In this document: piece after piece, positions 45,498 to 54,245 of the stretch | How positions within the stretch are numbered: position 1 is the first letter of the stretch | How the letters are laid out: every line of letters begins with the position of its first letter | NCBI RefSeq assembly: GCF_000745345.1 | Contig: NZ_JQNR01000005.1 | Coordinates: 2,790,001-2,854,000 of the forward strand | Length of the DNA stretch: 64,000 nt | Reading direction: 5' to 3' | DNA from: Actinacidiphila yeochonensis CN732 | GTDB taxonomy: Bacteria > Actinomycetota > Actinomycetes > Streptomycetales > Streptomycetaceae | The notes under the pieces: model-generated | Told to the model about the DNA's origin: nothing | Database searches by the model: none | What the model saw: only the letters and a program-made list of their open reading frames with translations | Position numbers and translations under genes: made by a program

Positions 45498-46304
45498 GTG
45501 AGTGCCCACACGCTGCTCGCTGAGGCTGGATGCCACATCCAGCACGACTGCGCATTCCCCGCTCCGGGCCTCAACTCGTTCGACTTCAAGCCGCTCTTCA
45601 GCATCGGCAGCTTCGACTTCACGAAGCCCATGCTGCTCGCGATCATCGCCATGCTGATCGTGGTGGGCTTCTTCTGGGCCGCGTTCAACAAGCCCAAGCT
45701 GGTGCCGGGCAAGCTGCAGCTGGTCGGTGAGATCGGCTACACGTTCGTCGCGCGCAGCATCGCCCGCGAAGTGATCGGCAAGAAGGGCGACAAGTACGTC
45801 CCCTTCCTCTGCTCGATCTTCTTCTTCGTGTGGTTCATGAACATCATGTCGATCATCCCGGTCGCGCAGTTCCCGCCCACGTCGCGGTTCGCGTTCCCGG
45901 TGGGCCTGGCGGCCCTGGTCTTCATCACGTACATGTACCTGACGTTCAAGACCCACGGCTTCCGGGGCGGCATCAAGAACCTGGTCTGGATCGAGGGGCT
46001 CCCGAAGCCCCTGGTGCCGCTGATCGTGGTGCTGGAGTTCATCCAGAACGTGATCACCCGCCCGTTCACCCTGGCGGTCCGGCTCTGGGCGAACATGTTC
46101 GCCGGGCACATGCTGATCGTCATGTTCAGCGTCGCCAGCTGGTACCTGCTGACCCCGTCGGTGCTCACCGCGGTGGCCGGCGGATCGTTCGCACTGGCGA
46201 TCTTCATGACCGCCTTCGAGCTGCTGATCCAGTTCCTCCAGGCGTACATCTTCACGCTGCTCGCCTCGATCTACATCCAGGGCGCGCTCGAAGAGGGCCA
46301 CTGA
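45498..46304 (+). CDS. atpB: ATP synthase Fo subunit a
   Basis: 268 residues from a GTG at 45498. A polytopic membrane protein with the conserved fourth-helix motif LAVRLWANMFAGHML, whose Arg faces the c-ring glutamate, and FLQAYIFTLLASIYIQGALE in the last helix. It provides the proton half-channels. First of the structural genes, followed 99 bases later by atpE. Confidence 0.96.
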   Translation: MSAHTLLAEAGCHIQHDCAFPAPGLNSFDFKPLFSIGSFDFTKPMLLAIIAMLIVVGFFWAAFNKPKLVPGKLQLVGEIGYTFVARSIAREVIGKKGDKYVPFLCSIFFFVWFMNIMSIIPVAQFPPTSRFAFPVGLAALVFITYMYLTFKTHGFRGGIKNLVWIEGLPKPLVPLIVVLEFIQNVITRPFTLAVRLWANMFAGHMLIVMFSVASWYLLTPSVLTAVAGGSFALAIFMTAFELLIQFLQAYIFTLLASIYIQGALEEGH

Positions 46305-46403
46305 CCCCGGGCCGGCCCCGGCGTCAACAGCCCGACCCGCACCACCACCCACAAACATCCGCTGGGAAGCCCCCCGGCGGACCGCATCACGAAGGAAGAC
46401 GAA

Positions 46404-46649
46404 ATGTCTGCCGAGCTCGTTAACCTCGCCGCCGCCACCACCGCCGGCCGCCTGGGCGCGGTCGCCTACGGCCTCGCCGCCATCGGCCCCGGCGTGGGCA
46501 TCGGTCTGGTCTTCGGACACTCCATCGAGGCCATGGCCCGCCAGCCCGAGGCGATGCCGGTCATCCGCACCAACATGTTCCTCGGCTTCGCGCTCTGCGA
46601 GGTCCTCGCGCTGCTCGGCCTGGTCGTCCCCTTCATCTTCCAGAAGTGA
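46404..46649 (+). CDS. atpE: ATP synthase Fo subunit c
   Basis: 81 residues from an ATG at 46404 with GAAGGAAG upstream. Two hydrophobic helices joined by the polar loop ARQPEA. Gly-rich first helix (GPGVGIGLVFG) and Glu66 in the second helix (ALCEVLALLGLV) as proton carrier. Forms the rotor ring. Confidence 0.97.
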   Translation: MSAELVNLAAATTAGRLGAVAYGLAAIGPGVGIGLVFGHSIEAMARQPEAMPVIRTNMFLGFALCEVLALLGLVVPFIFQK

Positions 46650-46691
46650 CCTGGACCGCCAACCAGTAGCCACTCGACGAAAGGTTCAGAC

Positions 46692-47240
46692 ATGATGACC
46701 TTCCTTGCGGAGGAGGGGGCGCAGAACCCGCTCATCCCCGACACCGCGGAACTGGTTGTCGGCCTGCTCTGCTTCTTCATCGTCTTCGGCCTCCTCGGTA
46801 AGAAGCTCCTGCCGAACATCCAGAAGACCCTGGCGGAGCGGCATGACGCGATCGAGGGTGGCCTGGAGCGGGCGGAGAAGGCGCAGGCCGAGGCCAACCG
46901 CACGCTTGAGGAGTACAAGGCCCAGCTCGCCGAAGCCCGTCACGAGGCGGCCCGGATCACCGAGCAGGCCCGGGAGCAGGGCGCGCAGATCATCACCGAG
47001 ATGCGCGAGGAGGGCCAGCGCCAGCGGGACGCGATCGTCACCGCGGGCCACGCCCAGATCGAGGCGGACCGCCGCCAGGTGACCACCGCGCTGCGGCAGG
47101 AGGTCGGCCGGCTGGCCACCGACCTGGCCGGACGCGTGGTGGGCGAGTCGCTCCAGGACTCGGCACGGCAGAGCCGGGTCATCGACCGGTTCCTGGACGG
47201 GCTTGAGGACAGCGCCGCGTCCGCGGAGGCCGCGCGATGA
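46692..47240 (+). CDS. atpF: ATP synthase Fo subunit b
   Basis: 182 residues from an ATG at 46692 (a second ATG follows). One N-terminal transmembrane helix (about 17-38) then a long charged coiled coil (GLERAEKAQAEANRTLEEYK and onward) that forms the peripheral stalk. Its stop overlaps the atpH start (ATGA). Confidence 0.96.
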   Translation: MMTFLAEEGAQNPLIPDTAELVVGLLCFFIVFGLLGKKLLPNIQKTLAERHDAIEGGLERAEKAQAEANRTLEEYKAQLAEARHEAARITEQAREQGAQIITEMREEGQRQRDAIVTAGHAQIEADRRQVTTALRQEVGRLATDLAGRVVGESLQDSARQSRVIDRFLDGLEDSAASAEAAR

Positions 47241-48052
47241 ACGGCGCGAGCCGGGACGCGCTGGCCGGCGCCCGCGAGCGGCTGGACGCGTTGACGGAGA
47301 GCACCTCCGTCGACGTGACCGCGCTCGCCGGCGAGCTGGCCTCGGTGACTGCGCTGCTCGACCGCGAGAGCGGTCTGCGCCGCGCGCTGACCGACCCGGC
47401 CCAGCCCGCCGAGGGCAAGGCCGAGCTGGTCCGGCGGCTGCTGGGCGGCCAGGTCAGCGGCGAGGCCGCCGACCTGGTGGCCGGCATGGCCCGGTCCCGC
47501 TGGTCGCGGTCGCGTGACCTGGCCGACGCCCTGGAGGAGCTGGCCGACACGGCCGACCTGATCGCCGCCCAGCGGGCCGGCGGTCTGGACGACGTCGAGG
47601 ACGAGCTCTTCCGGTTCGGCCGGATCGCAGCGGGCAGCACCGAGCTGCGCGCCGCGCTCCACGACCGGACGGCTCCGGCCACGTCCAAGTCCGAGCTGCT
47701 GCACGGGCTGCTCGGCGGGCGCGTCCACCCGGTGACGGAACGGCTGGTCGTCAGGCTGGTCGGCGCGCCGCGAGGACGTAGCCTGGAGGGCGGGATCGAG
47801 TCCCTGTCCAAGCTGGCGGCGGCCCGCCGTGGCAGGACCGTCGCGGAGGTCGTCTCGGCGGTCCCGCTCGACGACCGGCAGAAGCAGCGCCTGGGCGACG
47901 CCCTGGCCAGGATCTACGGCCGTCCGGTGCACCTCAACATCGACGTGGACCCCTCGGTCCTCGGCGGACTGCGGGTGCGGGTGGGCGACGAGGTCATCAA
48001 CGGTTCCATCGCCGATCGGCTCGAAGAGGCCGCGCGGCGGATGGCCGGCTGA
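47237..48052 (+). CDS. atpH: ATP synthase F1 subunit delta
   Basis: 271 residues from an ATG at 47237 overlapping the atpF stop. It is longer than the roughly 180-residue delta of most bacteria, which is usual for Streptomyces: an extra N-terminal 90-residue helical portion precedes the OSCP fold, which ends RVRVGDEVINGSIADRLEEA. It joins the peripheral stalk to the top of F1. Confidence 0.94.
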   Translation: MNGASRDALAGARERLDALTESTSVDVTALAGELASVTALLDRESGLRRALTDPAQPAEGKAELVRRLLGGQVSGEAADLVAGMARSRWSRSRDLADALEELADTADLIAAQRAGGLDDVEDELFRFGRIAAGSTELRAALHDRTAPATSKSELLHGLLGGRVHPVTERLVVRLVGAPRGRSLEGGIESLSKLAAARRGRTVAEVVSAVPLDDRQKQRLGDALARIYGRPVHLNIDVDPSVLGGLRVRVGDEVINGSIADRLEEAARRMAG

Positions 48053-48136
48053 CAGCCGCCAACTCAACAAGCATGAATGCGGCCCGAGTTGGGCCGTGAG
48101 GAATACAGGGCCCAACAAGGAGAGCAGGGAACCCAG

Positions 48137-49708
48137 ATGGCGGAGCTCACGATCCGGCCGGAGGAGATCCGGGACGCGCTGGAGACGTTCGTCCAGTCGT
48201 ACCAGCCGGACGCCGCCTCGCGCGAGGAGGTCGGCACGGTCAGCGTTGCCGGAGACGGCATCGCGAAGGTCGAGGGACTGCCCTCGGCCATGGCGAACGA
48301 GCTGCTGAAGTTCGAGGACGGCACCCTCGGCCTCGCCCTCAACCTCGAAGAGCGCGAGATCGGTGCGATCATCCTCGGCGAGTTCGACGGCATCGAGGAA
48401 GGCCAGCCTGTCCAGCGGACCGGCGAGGTGCTGTCCGTCGCCGTCGGTGAGGGCTACCTCGGCCGGGTCGTCGACCCGCTGGGCAACCCGATCGACGGAC
48501 TCGGCGAGATCGAGACCGAGGGCCGCCGCGCCCTCGAACTGCAGGCGCCCACCGTCATGCAGCGCAAGTCGGTGCACGAGCCGATGCAGACCGGCCTGAA
48601 GGCCGTCGACGCCATGACCCCGATCGGCCGCGGTCAGCGCCAGCTGATCATCGGCGACCGGCAGACCGGCAAGACCGCCCTCGCGGTCGACACGATCATC
48701 AACCAGCGTGACAACTGGCAGTCCGGCGACCCGAGCAAGCAGGTGCGCTGCATCTACGTCGCCATCGGCCAGAAGGGCTCCACCATCGCGGGCGTGCGCG
48801 CCTCGCTGGAGGAGGCCGGCGCGCTGGAGTACACGACGATCGTCGCCGCCCCGGCCTCCGACCCGGCCGGCTTCAAGTACCTCGCCCCCTACACCGGTTC
48901 GGCCATCGGTCAGCACTGGATGTACCAGGGCAAGCACGTCCTCATCGTCTTCGACGACCTGAGCAAGCAGGCCGACGCCTACCGCGCCGTCTCGCTGCTG
49001 CTGCGCCGTCCGCCGGGCCGCGAGGCCTACCCGGGCGACGTCTTCTACCTGCACTCCCGTCTGCTGGAGCGCTGCGCGAAGCTGTCGGACGACCTGGGCT
49101 CCGGCTCCATGACCGGCCTGCCGATCGTGGAGACCAAGGCCAACGACGTGTCGGCGTTCATCCCGACCAACGTCATCTCCATCACCGACGGCCAGTGCTT
49201 CCTGGAGTCCGACCTGTTCAACGCCGGCCAGCGCCCGGCCCTGAACGTCGGTATCTCGGTCTCCCGCGTCGGCGGCTCGGCCCAGATCAAGGCCATGAAG
49301 AGCGTCTCCGGCCGGCTGAAGCTGGACCTCGCCCAGTACCGCGAGCTGGAGGCGTTCGCTGCCTTCGGTTCCGACCTGGACGCGGCCTCCAAGGCGCAGC
49401 TGGAGCGCGGCCAGCGCATGATGGAGCTGGTCAAGCAGGGCCAGTACGCCCCGTTCCCGATCGAGGACCAGGTCGTCTCCATCTGGGCCGGCACCACCGG
49501 CAAGCTGGACGACGTCCCGGTCGAGGACATCCGCCGCTTCGAGCGCGAGCTCCTCGACTACCTGCACCGCGAGCACAAGGCGCTGCTCACGGGCATCGTC
49601 GAGACGGGCAAGCTGGAGGACGGCACGATCGACGCGCTGACCGGGGCGGTGGCTGCGTTCAAGAAGCAGTTCGAGACCTCCTCGGGCGCGCTGCTGGTCG
49701 AGGGCTGA
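48137..49708 (+). CDS. atpA: ATP synthase F1 subunit alpha
   Basis: 523 residues from an ATG at 48137; the upstream ATG at 48077 is less likely because AAGGAG precedes the downstream one. Beta-barrel domain, nucleotide domain with GDRQTGKTALAVD and the non-catalytic site, and C-terminal helical bundle. GRVVDPLGNPID and SIGRVGGSAQ-type motifs (SVSRVGGSAQ) are present. Confidence 0.97.
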   Translation: MAELTIRPEEIRDALETFVQSYQPDAASREEVGTVSVAGDGIAKVEGLPSAMANELLKFEDGTLGLALNLEEREIGAIILGEFDGIEEGQPVQRTGEVLSVAVGEGYLGRVVDPLGNPIDGLGEIETEGRRALELQAPTVMQRKSVHEPMQTGLKAVDAMTPIGRGQRQLIIGDRQTGKTALAVDTIINQRDNWQSGDPSKQVRCIYVAIGQKGSTIAGVRASLEEAGALEYTTIVAAPASDPAGFKYLAPYTGSAIGQHWMYQGKHVLIVFDDLSKQADAYRAVSLLLRRPPGREAYPGDVFYLHSRLLERCAKLSDDLGSGSMTGLPIVETKANDVSAFIPTNVISITDGQCFLESDLFNAGQRPALNVGISVSRVGGSAQIKAMKSVSGRLKLDLAQYRELEAFAAFGSDLDAASKAQLERGQRMMELVKQGQYAPFPIEDQVVSIWAGTTGKLDDVPVEDIRRFERELLDYLHREHKALLTGIVETGKLEDGTIDALTGAVAAFKKQFETSSGALLVEG

Positions 49709-49712
49709 TCGC

Positions 49713-50639
49713 ATGGGCGCACAGATTCGGGTCTACAAGCGCCGGATCAGGTCCGTCACCGCCACGAAGAAGATCACCAAGGCGATGGAGATGATCGCGG
49801 CCTCGCGGATCATCAAGGCCCAGCGCCAGGTGGCGGCCTCGTCCCCGTACTCCGACGAGCTGACGCGCGCGGTGACCGCCGTCGCGACCGGCTCCAACAC
49901 CAAGCACGCGCTCACCACCGAGGCGGAGAACCCGACCCGGGCCGCGGTACTGGTCATCACCAGCGACCGCGGTCTGGCGGGCGGCTACTCCTCCAACGCC
50001 ATCAAGACCGCGGAGCGGCTCACCGAGCGGCTGCGCGGCGAGGGCAAGGAGGTCGACTCCTACCTGGTGGGCCGCAAGGCGGTGGCGTACTTCGCCTTCC
50101 GCGAGCGCAAGGTCGCCGGGTCGTGGACCGGGTTCTCGGACAACCCGAGCTACGCCGACGCGAAGAAGGTGTCCGCGCCGCTGATCGAGGCGGTGCTGGC
50201 CGACTCCGAGCAGGGCGGGGTGGACGAGATCCACATCGTCTTCACCGAGTTCGTCTCGATGATGACGCAGAACCCGGTCGACCGGCGGCTGCTGCCGCTC
50301 GCTCTCAAGGAGCGGCCGCAGGACGAGGAGGGCGGCGGCCCGGCGAAGGCCGAGGCGCTGCCGCTGTTCGAGTTCGAGCCGTCGGCGGAGGGCGTGCTGG
50401 ACGCGCTGCTGCCGCGGTTCGTCGAGAGCCGCGTCTACAACGCCATGTTGCAGGCGGCCGCGTCCGAGCACGCGGCCCGCCGCCGGGCGATGAAGTCCGC
50501 GACGGACAACGCCGAGGACCTCATCAAGTCGCTGACGCGGCTTGCCAACGCGGCCCGACAGGCCGACATCACCCAGGAAATCAGCGAGATCGTCGGTGGC
50601 GCGAGCGCCCTCGCCGACGCGAGCGCGGGGAGTGACTGA
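49713..50639 (+). CDS. atpG: ATP synthase F1 subunit gamma
   Basis: 308 residues from an ATG at 49713, four bases after atpA. N-terminal helix MGAQIRVYKRRIRSVTATKK and ITKAMEMIAASRI, and C-terminal helix with NAMLQAAASEHAARRRAMK and NAEDLIKSL form the central rotor coiled coil. A short acidic insertion (RPQDEEGGGPAKAEA) near 203-217 is typical of actinobacterial gamma, where such loops are linked to latency of ATP hydrolysis. Confidence 0.96.
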   Translation: MGAQIRVYKRRIRSVTATKKITKAMEMIAASRIIKAQRQVAASSPYSDELTRAVTAVATGSNTKHALTTEAENPTRAAVLVITSDRGLAGGYSSNAIKTAERLTERLRGEGKEVDSYLVGRKAVAYFAFRERKVAGSWTGFSDNPSYADAKKVSAPLIEAVLADSEQGGVDEIHIVFTEFVSMMTQNPVDRRLLPLALKERPQDEEGGGPAKAEALPLFEFEPSAEGVLDALLPRFVESRVYNAMLQAAASEHAARRRAMKSATDNAEDLIKSLTRLANAARQADITQEISEIVGGASALADASAGSD

Positions 50640-50644
50640 CCACA

Positions 50645-52087
50645 ATGACCACCACTGCTGAAACGGCCACGGCCACGGGCCGCGTCGCCCGGGTCATCGG
50701 CCCGGTCGTCGACGTGGAGTTCCCCGTCGACGCGATGCCGGAGATCTACAACGCCCTCCACGTCGACGTCATCGACCCGGCGGCGGACGGCGCGACCAAG
50801 ACGCTGACGCTGGAGGTCGCGCAGCACCTCGGCGACGGCGTCGTGCGCGCCATCTCCATGCAGCCCACCGACGGTCTGGTCCGCCAGGCCGTGGTGACCA
50901 ACACCGGCGACGGCATCACCGTGCCCGTCGGCGACGTCACCAAGGGCCGTGTCTTCAACACCCTCGGCCAGATCCTCAACGAGCCCGAGGCCGAGTCCGA
51001 GGTCACCGAGCGCTGGGCGATCCACCGCAAGGCGCCGAAGTTCGACGACCTCGAGTCGAAGACCGAGATGTTCGAGACCGGCCTGAAGGTCGTCGACCTG
51101 CTGACCCCGTACGTCAAGGGCGGCAAGATCGGCCTCTTCGGCGGCGCCGGCGTCGGCAAGACCGTGCTGATCCAGGAAATGATCATGCGTGTCGCCAAGC
51201 TGCACGAGGGCGTCTCCGTCTTCGCCGGCGTGGGTGAGCGCACTCGTGAGGGCAACGACCTCATCGAGGAGATGGCGGAGTCCGGCGTTCTCCCGCAGAC
51301 CGCGCTGGTCTTCGGCCAGATGGACGAGCCCCCGGGCACCCGTCTGCGGGTCGCGCTGGCCGGTCTGACCATGGCGGAGTACTTCCGCGATGTGCAGAAG
51401 CAGGACGTGCTGTTCTTCATCGACAACATCTTCCGCTTCACGCAGGCCGGTTCCGAGGTCTCCACGCTGCTCGGCCGCATGCCGTCCGCGGTGGGCTACC
51501 AGCCGAACCTGGCCGACGAGATGGGTCTGCTCCAGGAGCGGATCACGTCGACCCGTGGCCACTCGATCACCTCCATGCAGGCGATCTACGTGCCCGCGGA
51601 CGACCTGACCGACCCGGCGCCGGCGACCACCTTCGCCCACCTCGACGCGACGACCGTGCTCTCGCGGCCGATCTCGGAGAAGGGCATCTACCCGGCCGTG
51701 GACCCGCTGGACTCCACGTCCCGCATCCTGGACCCGCGCTACATCACGCAGGAGCACTACGACACCGCCTCGCGGGTCAAGGGAATCCTGCAGAAGTACA
51801 AGGACCTCCAGGACATCATCTCCATCCTGGGCATCGACGAGCTCGGCGAGGAGGACAAGCTCACCGTCTTCCGCGCCCGCCGCATCGAGCGCTTCCTGTC
51901 GCAGAACACCCACGCGGCGAAGCAGTTCACCGGTGTCGACGGCTCGGACGTCTCGCTGGACGAGTCCATCACGGCGTTCAACGCGATCGCCGACGGCGAG
52001 TACGACCACTTCCCGGAGCAGGCGTTCTTCATGTGCGGTGGCCTGGACGACCTCAAGGCCAACGCCAAGAAGCTCGGCGTCAGCTGA
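50645..52087 (+). CDS. atpD: ATP synthase F1 subunit beta
   Basis: 480 residues from an ATG at 50645, five bases after atpG. Catalytic P-loop GGAGVGKTVLIQEM, GERTREGNDL with the catalytic Glu, and the DELSEED-equivalent region near the C-terminus (GIDELGEEDKL). It is the catalytic subunit. A large hairpin follows its stop before atpC. Confidence 0.98.
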   Translation: MTTTAETATATGRVARVIGPVVDVEFPVDAMPEIYNALHVDVIDPAADGATKTLTLEVAQHLGDGVVRAISMQPTDGLVRQAVVTNTGDGITVPVGDVTKGRVFNTLGQILNEPEAESEVTERWAIHRKAPKFDDLESKTEMFETGLKVVDLLTPYVKGGKIGLFGGAGVGKTVLIQEMIMRVAKLHEGVSVFAGVGERTREGNDLIEEMAESGVLPQTALVFGQMDEPPGTRLRVALAGLTMAEYFRDVQKQDVLFFIDNIFRFTQAGSEVSTLLGRMPSAVGYQPNLADEMGLLQERITSTRGHSITSMQAIYVPADDLTDPAPATTFAHLDATTVLSRPISEKGIYPAVDPLDSTSRILDPRYITQEHYDTASRVKGILQKYKDLQDIISILGIDELGEEDKLTVFRARRIERFLSQNTHAAKQFTGVDGSDVSLDESITAFNAIADGEYDHFPEQAFFMCGGLDDLKANAKKLGVS

Positions 52088-52103
52088 CGCAGGGCACTCG
52101 CTG

Positions 52104-52162
52104 AGCAGGGGAGCGGCCCGGCCCGCCCCGGTTCGCCGGGGCGCCGGTCCGGCTCCCCTGCT
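52104..52162 (+). terminator. Large hairpin between atpD and atpC
   Basis: AGCAGGGGAGC (52104-52114) pairs with GCTCCCCTGCT (52152-52162), and inside it CCCCGG-TTCG-CCGGGG closes a stable tetraloop. The following bases include TTATTCTTTGTTCT. Thus it has the form of an intrinsic terminator inside the operon, and may lower atpC expression or protect the upstream mRNA from 3' decay. Confidence 0.7.
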
Positions 52163-52226
52163 CGCACCCCTTATTCTTTGTTCTACGCATCCCCGCAGGC
52201 GGTGGGTGCCAACCCGAGGAGCCGTC

Positions 52227-52601
52227 TTGGCCGATCTTCACGTCGAGCTGGTCGCCGCGGACCGCAACGTCTGGTCCGGCGAGGCCCACCTGGTCGTCGC
52301 CCGCACCAAGTCGGGTGACATCGGCATCATGGCCAACCACGAGCCGGTGCTCGGGGTGCTCCGGTCCGGTCCGGTGACCATCCGCACCAGCGACGGCGGC
52401 ACGGTGGTCGCCGCGGTGCACGGCGGGTTCATCTCCTTCTCGGACAACAAGCTGTCCATCCTCGCCGAGATCGCGGAACTCGCCGAGGAGATCGACACCG
52501 AGCGGGCCGAGCGCGCGCTCCAGGCGGCCAAGACCGCCGACGACCCGGGTGCCCAGCGCCGCGCCGAGGTGCGGCTGTCGGCCGCCGCCGGAGCCCACTG
52601 A
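52227..52601 (+). CDS. atpC: ATP synthase F1 subunit epsilon
   Basis: 124 residues from a TTG at 52227 with CGAGGAG upstream; the family start MADLHVELVAADRNVWSGEA leaves no other choice. N-terminal beta sandwich (VHGGFISFSDNKLSIL) and C-terminal helical pair with ERAERALQAAK. It couples rotor to F1 and inhibits hydrolysis. The gap of 139 bases before it, with a strong hairpin, is unlike the tight spacing of the rest of the operon. Confidence 0.95.
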   Translation: MADLHVELVAADRNVWSGEAHLVVARTKSGDIGIMANHEPVLGVLRSGPVTIRTSDGGTVVAAVHGGFISFSDNKLSILAEIAELAEEIDTERAERALQAAKTADDPGAQRRAEVRLSAAAGAH

Positions 52602-52677
52602 CCGCTCCTCCCGCCGGGCCCGCAGGGTCCGGCGCCGAGCGGGTGACACCCGCACGCAGCAGGACCCGCAGGACCAA

Positions 52678-52717
52678 CGGTGCCGCGGACCGCCCTTTTC
52701 GGCGGTCCGCGGCACCG
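52678..52717 (+). terminator. Strong terminator after atpC
   Basis: A perfect 17-bp stem, CGGTGCCGCGGACCGCC (52678-52694) against its complement (52701-52717), with loop CTTTTC. It closes the atp operon 76 bases after atpC. Confidence 0.85.
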
Positions 52718-52763
52718 GCACAGCAAGAGCAGCAGCCATTCCTAGGCGAGGAGGTCGACGGAC

Positions 52764-53228
52764 GTGATCCTCGCTCTCGAAGTGGTCGGCGGGGTGCTCC
52801 TCGCCGTGGTGCTGGGGCTCTTCCTCTTCGGGCTGCGCCGCCGGCTGATCCAGCGCCCGGGCGGCACCTTCGACTGCAGCCTGCGGCCCGCCCCGCCCGA
52901 GGAGGCCGAGGCCGGCGCGGTCGGCACGGCCGGCGGCCGCGGCTGGGTGTACGGGGTGGCCCGCTACAGCGGTGACCGCGTCGAGTGGTTCCGCGTCTTC
53001 TCCTACGGCTTCCGGCCCCGCCGGGTGCTGGAGCGCCCCGCCATCGAGGTGCTGGGGCGGCGGCAGCCGCAGGGCTCGGAGGAGCTGGCGCTGCTGTCCG
53101 ACGCGGTGGTGCTGGTCTGCGCGCACCGGGGGGTGCGGCTGGAGCTGGCGATGAGCGACGACGCGCTGACCGGTTTCCTCGCCTGGCTGGAGGCGGCGCC
53201 GCCCGGCCAGCGCGTCAACGTGGCGTGA
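52764..53228 (+). CDS. DUF2550-type membrane-anchored protein
   Basis: 154 residues from a GTG at 52764 with GAGGAGG upstream. One N-terminal transmembrane helix (about 2-22), then a compact cytoplasmic domain: RRRLIQRPGGTFDCSLR, WVYGVARYSGDRVEWFRVFSYGFRPRRVLER and ELAMSDDALTGFLAWLEAAPP. This matches the actinobacterial DUF2550 family found immediately after atpC; function is not known. Confidence 0.8.
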   Translation: MILALEVVGGVLLAVVLGLFLFGLRRRLIQRPGGTFDCSLRPAPPEEAEAGAVGTAGGRGWVYGVARYSGDRVEWFRVFSYGFRPRRVLERPAIEVLGRRQPQGSEELALLSDAVVLVCAHRGVRLELAMSDDALTGFLAWLEAAPPGQRVNVA

Positions 53229-53336
53229 GCCCGCGCCGGGCCGGGCTCGCCCGGCCCAGCTCGGTGGCTTGACGGTCCGGGCGGCTCGGGCGGTCCGGTG
53301 GCTCCACCGTCCGGGCGGCTCGGGCGCCTCGGTGGC

Positions 53337-53909
53337 TCAGCGGTTCTCGCCGGGCACCCACAACACGTCGCCGCGCTCCTTGTTGGCCGTGCGCGCCAGG
53401 ATGAACAGCAGGTCCGACAGCCGGTTCAGGTAGGTCGCGGTGAGCGCGTTCATCGTCGTGCCGTGCTCCTCCAACGCCGCCCACGTCGAGCGCTCCGCCC
53501 GCCGCACCACCGTGGTGGCCTGGTGCAGCAGCGCCGCGCCCGGGGTGCCGCCGGGCAGGATGAAGCTGCGCAGCTTCTCCAGATCGGCCAGGAAACGGTC
53601 GCAGTCCGCCTCCAGACGGTCCACGTAGGACTGCTCCACCCGCAGCGGCGGGTACTTCGGGTCCGGCGCCACAGGGGTGGCCAGGTCCGCGCCCACGTCG
53701 AAGAGGTCGTTCTGCACCCGGGTCAGTACGGCCGCCAGCGGCTCGGACAGCCCGCCCAGCGCGAGGGCCGTGCCGATGACGGCGTTCGCCTCGTTGACGT
53801 CGGCGTAGGCGGCGATGCGGGTGTCGGTCTTCGCGGTGCGGCTCATGTCGCCGAGCGCGGTCGTGCCGTCGTCGCCGGTGCGGGTGTAGATGCGGGTGAG
53901 GTTGACCAT
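53337..53909 (-). CDS. PduO-type cob(I)alamin adenosyltransferase
   Basis: 190 residues from an ATG at 53909. The ATP-binding N-terminus YTRTGDDGTTALGD, the core VNEANAVIGTAL, RVQNDLFDVGADLATP and the C-terminal RLSDLLFILAR identify the PduO family, which transfers the adenosyl group from ATP to cob(I)alamin. It is transcribed toward the DUF2550 gene. The adenosylated cofactor serves mutases such as methylmalonyl-CoA mutase. Confidence 0.93.
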   Translation of the reverse strand: MVNLTRIYTRTGDDGTTALGDMSRTAKTDTRIAAYADVNEANAVIGTALALGGLSEPLAAVLTRVQNDLFDVGADLATPVAPDPKYPPLRVEQSYVDRLEADCDRFLADLEKLRSFILPGGTPGAALLHQATTVVRRAERSTWAALEEHGTTMNALTATYLNRLSDLLFILARTANKERGDVLWVPGENR

Positions 53910-54245
53910 GCGGCGAGCCTACCCAGGAGCCTTGCCCTGCCCGCCCGACGCCGCGCGCCCGCGACCCCTGCCACCGCGCGACGCCGCGCGCCCGCCAGCC
54001 CTCGACGCCGCGCGCCCGCGGCCGTGTGCCCGGCTGCCGCGTGCCCGCTTCGGTGCCGCGGGGCCCGATTCCCCGCCCCCCGCACGGTCGTTGCCGGGGC
54101 CCCGCCCGGCGCCGCGGTCCGGCCCGCCACCCTCGGTGCGACCAAGGACACACGGTGACGCGGCCGACATGATGCTGCGCACGGCGTGGAACGGGCGCTA
54201 TCGTCCGGCAGACGCCCCAACTACCCCGACGGAGAGGTGTGTGCC
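53910..54245. other. Low-complexity C-rich intergenic region
   Basis: About 335 bases between divergent genes. The stretch 53945-54035 is built from repeats of CGACGCCGCGCGCCCG-like units (four imperfect copies). The divergent promoters must lie here; a more balanced segment at 54155-54230 is the likely one for the plus-strand dehydrogenase. Confidence 0.4.
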
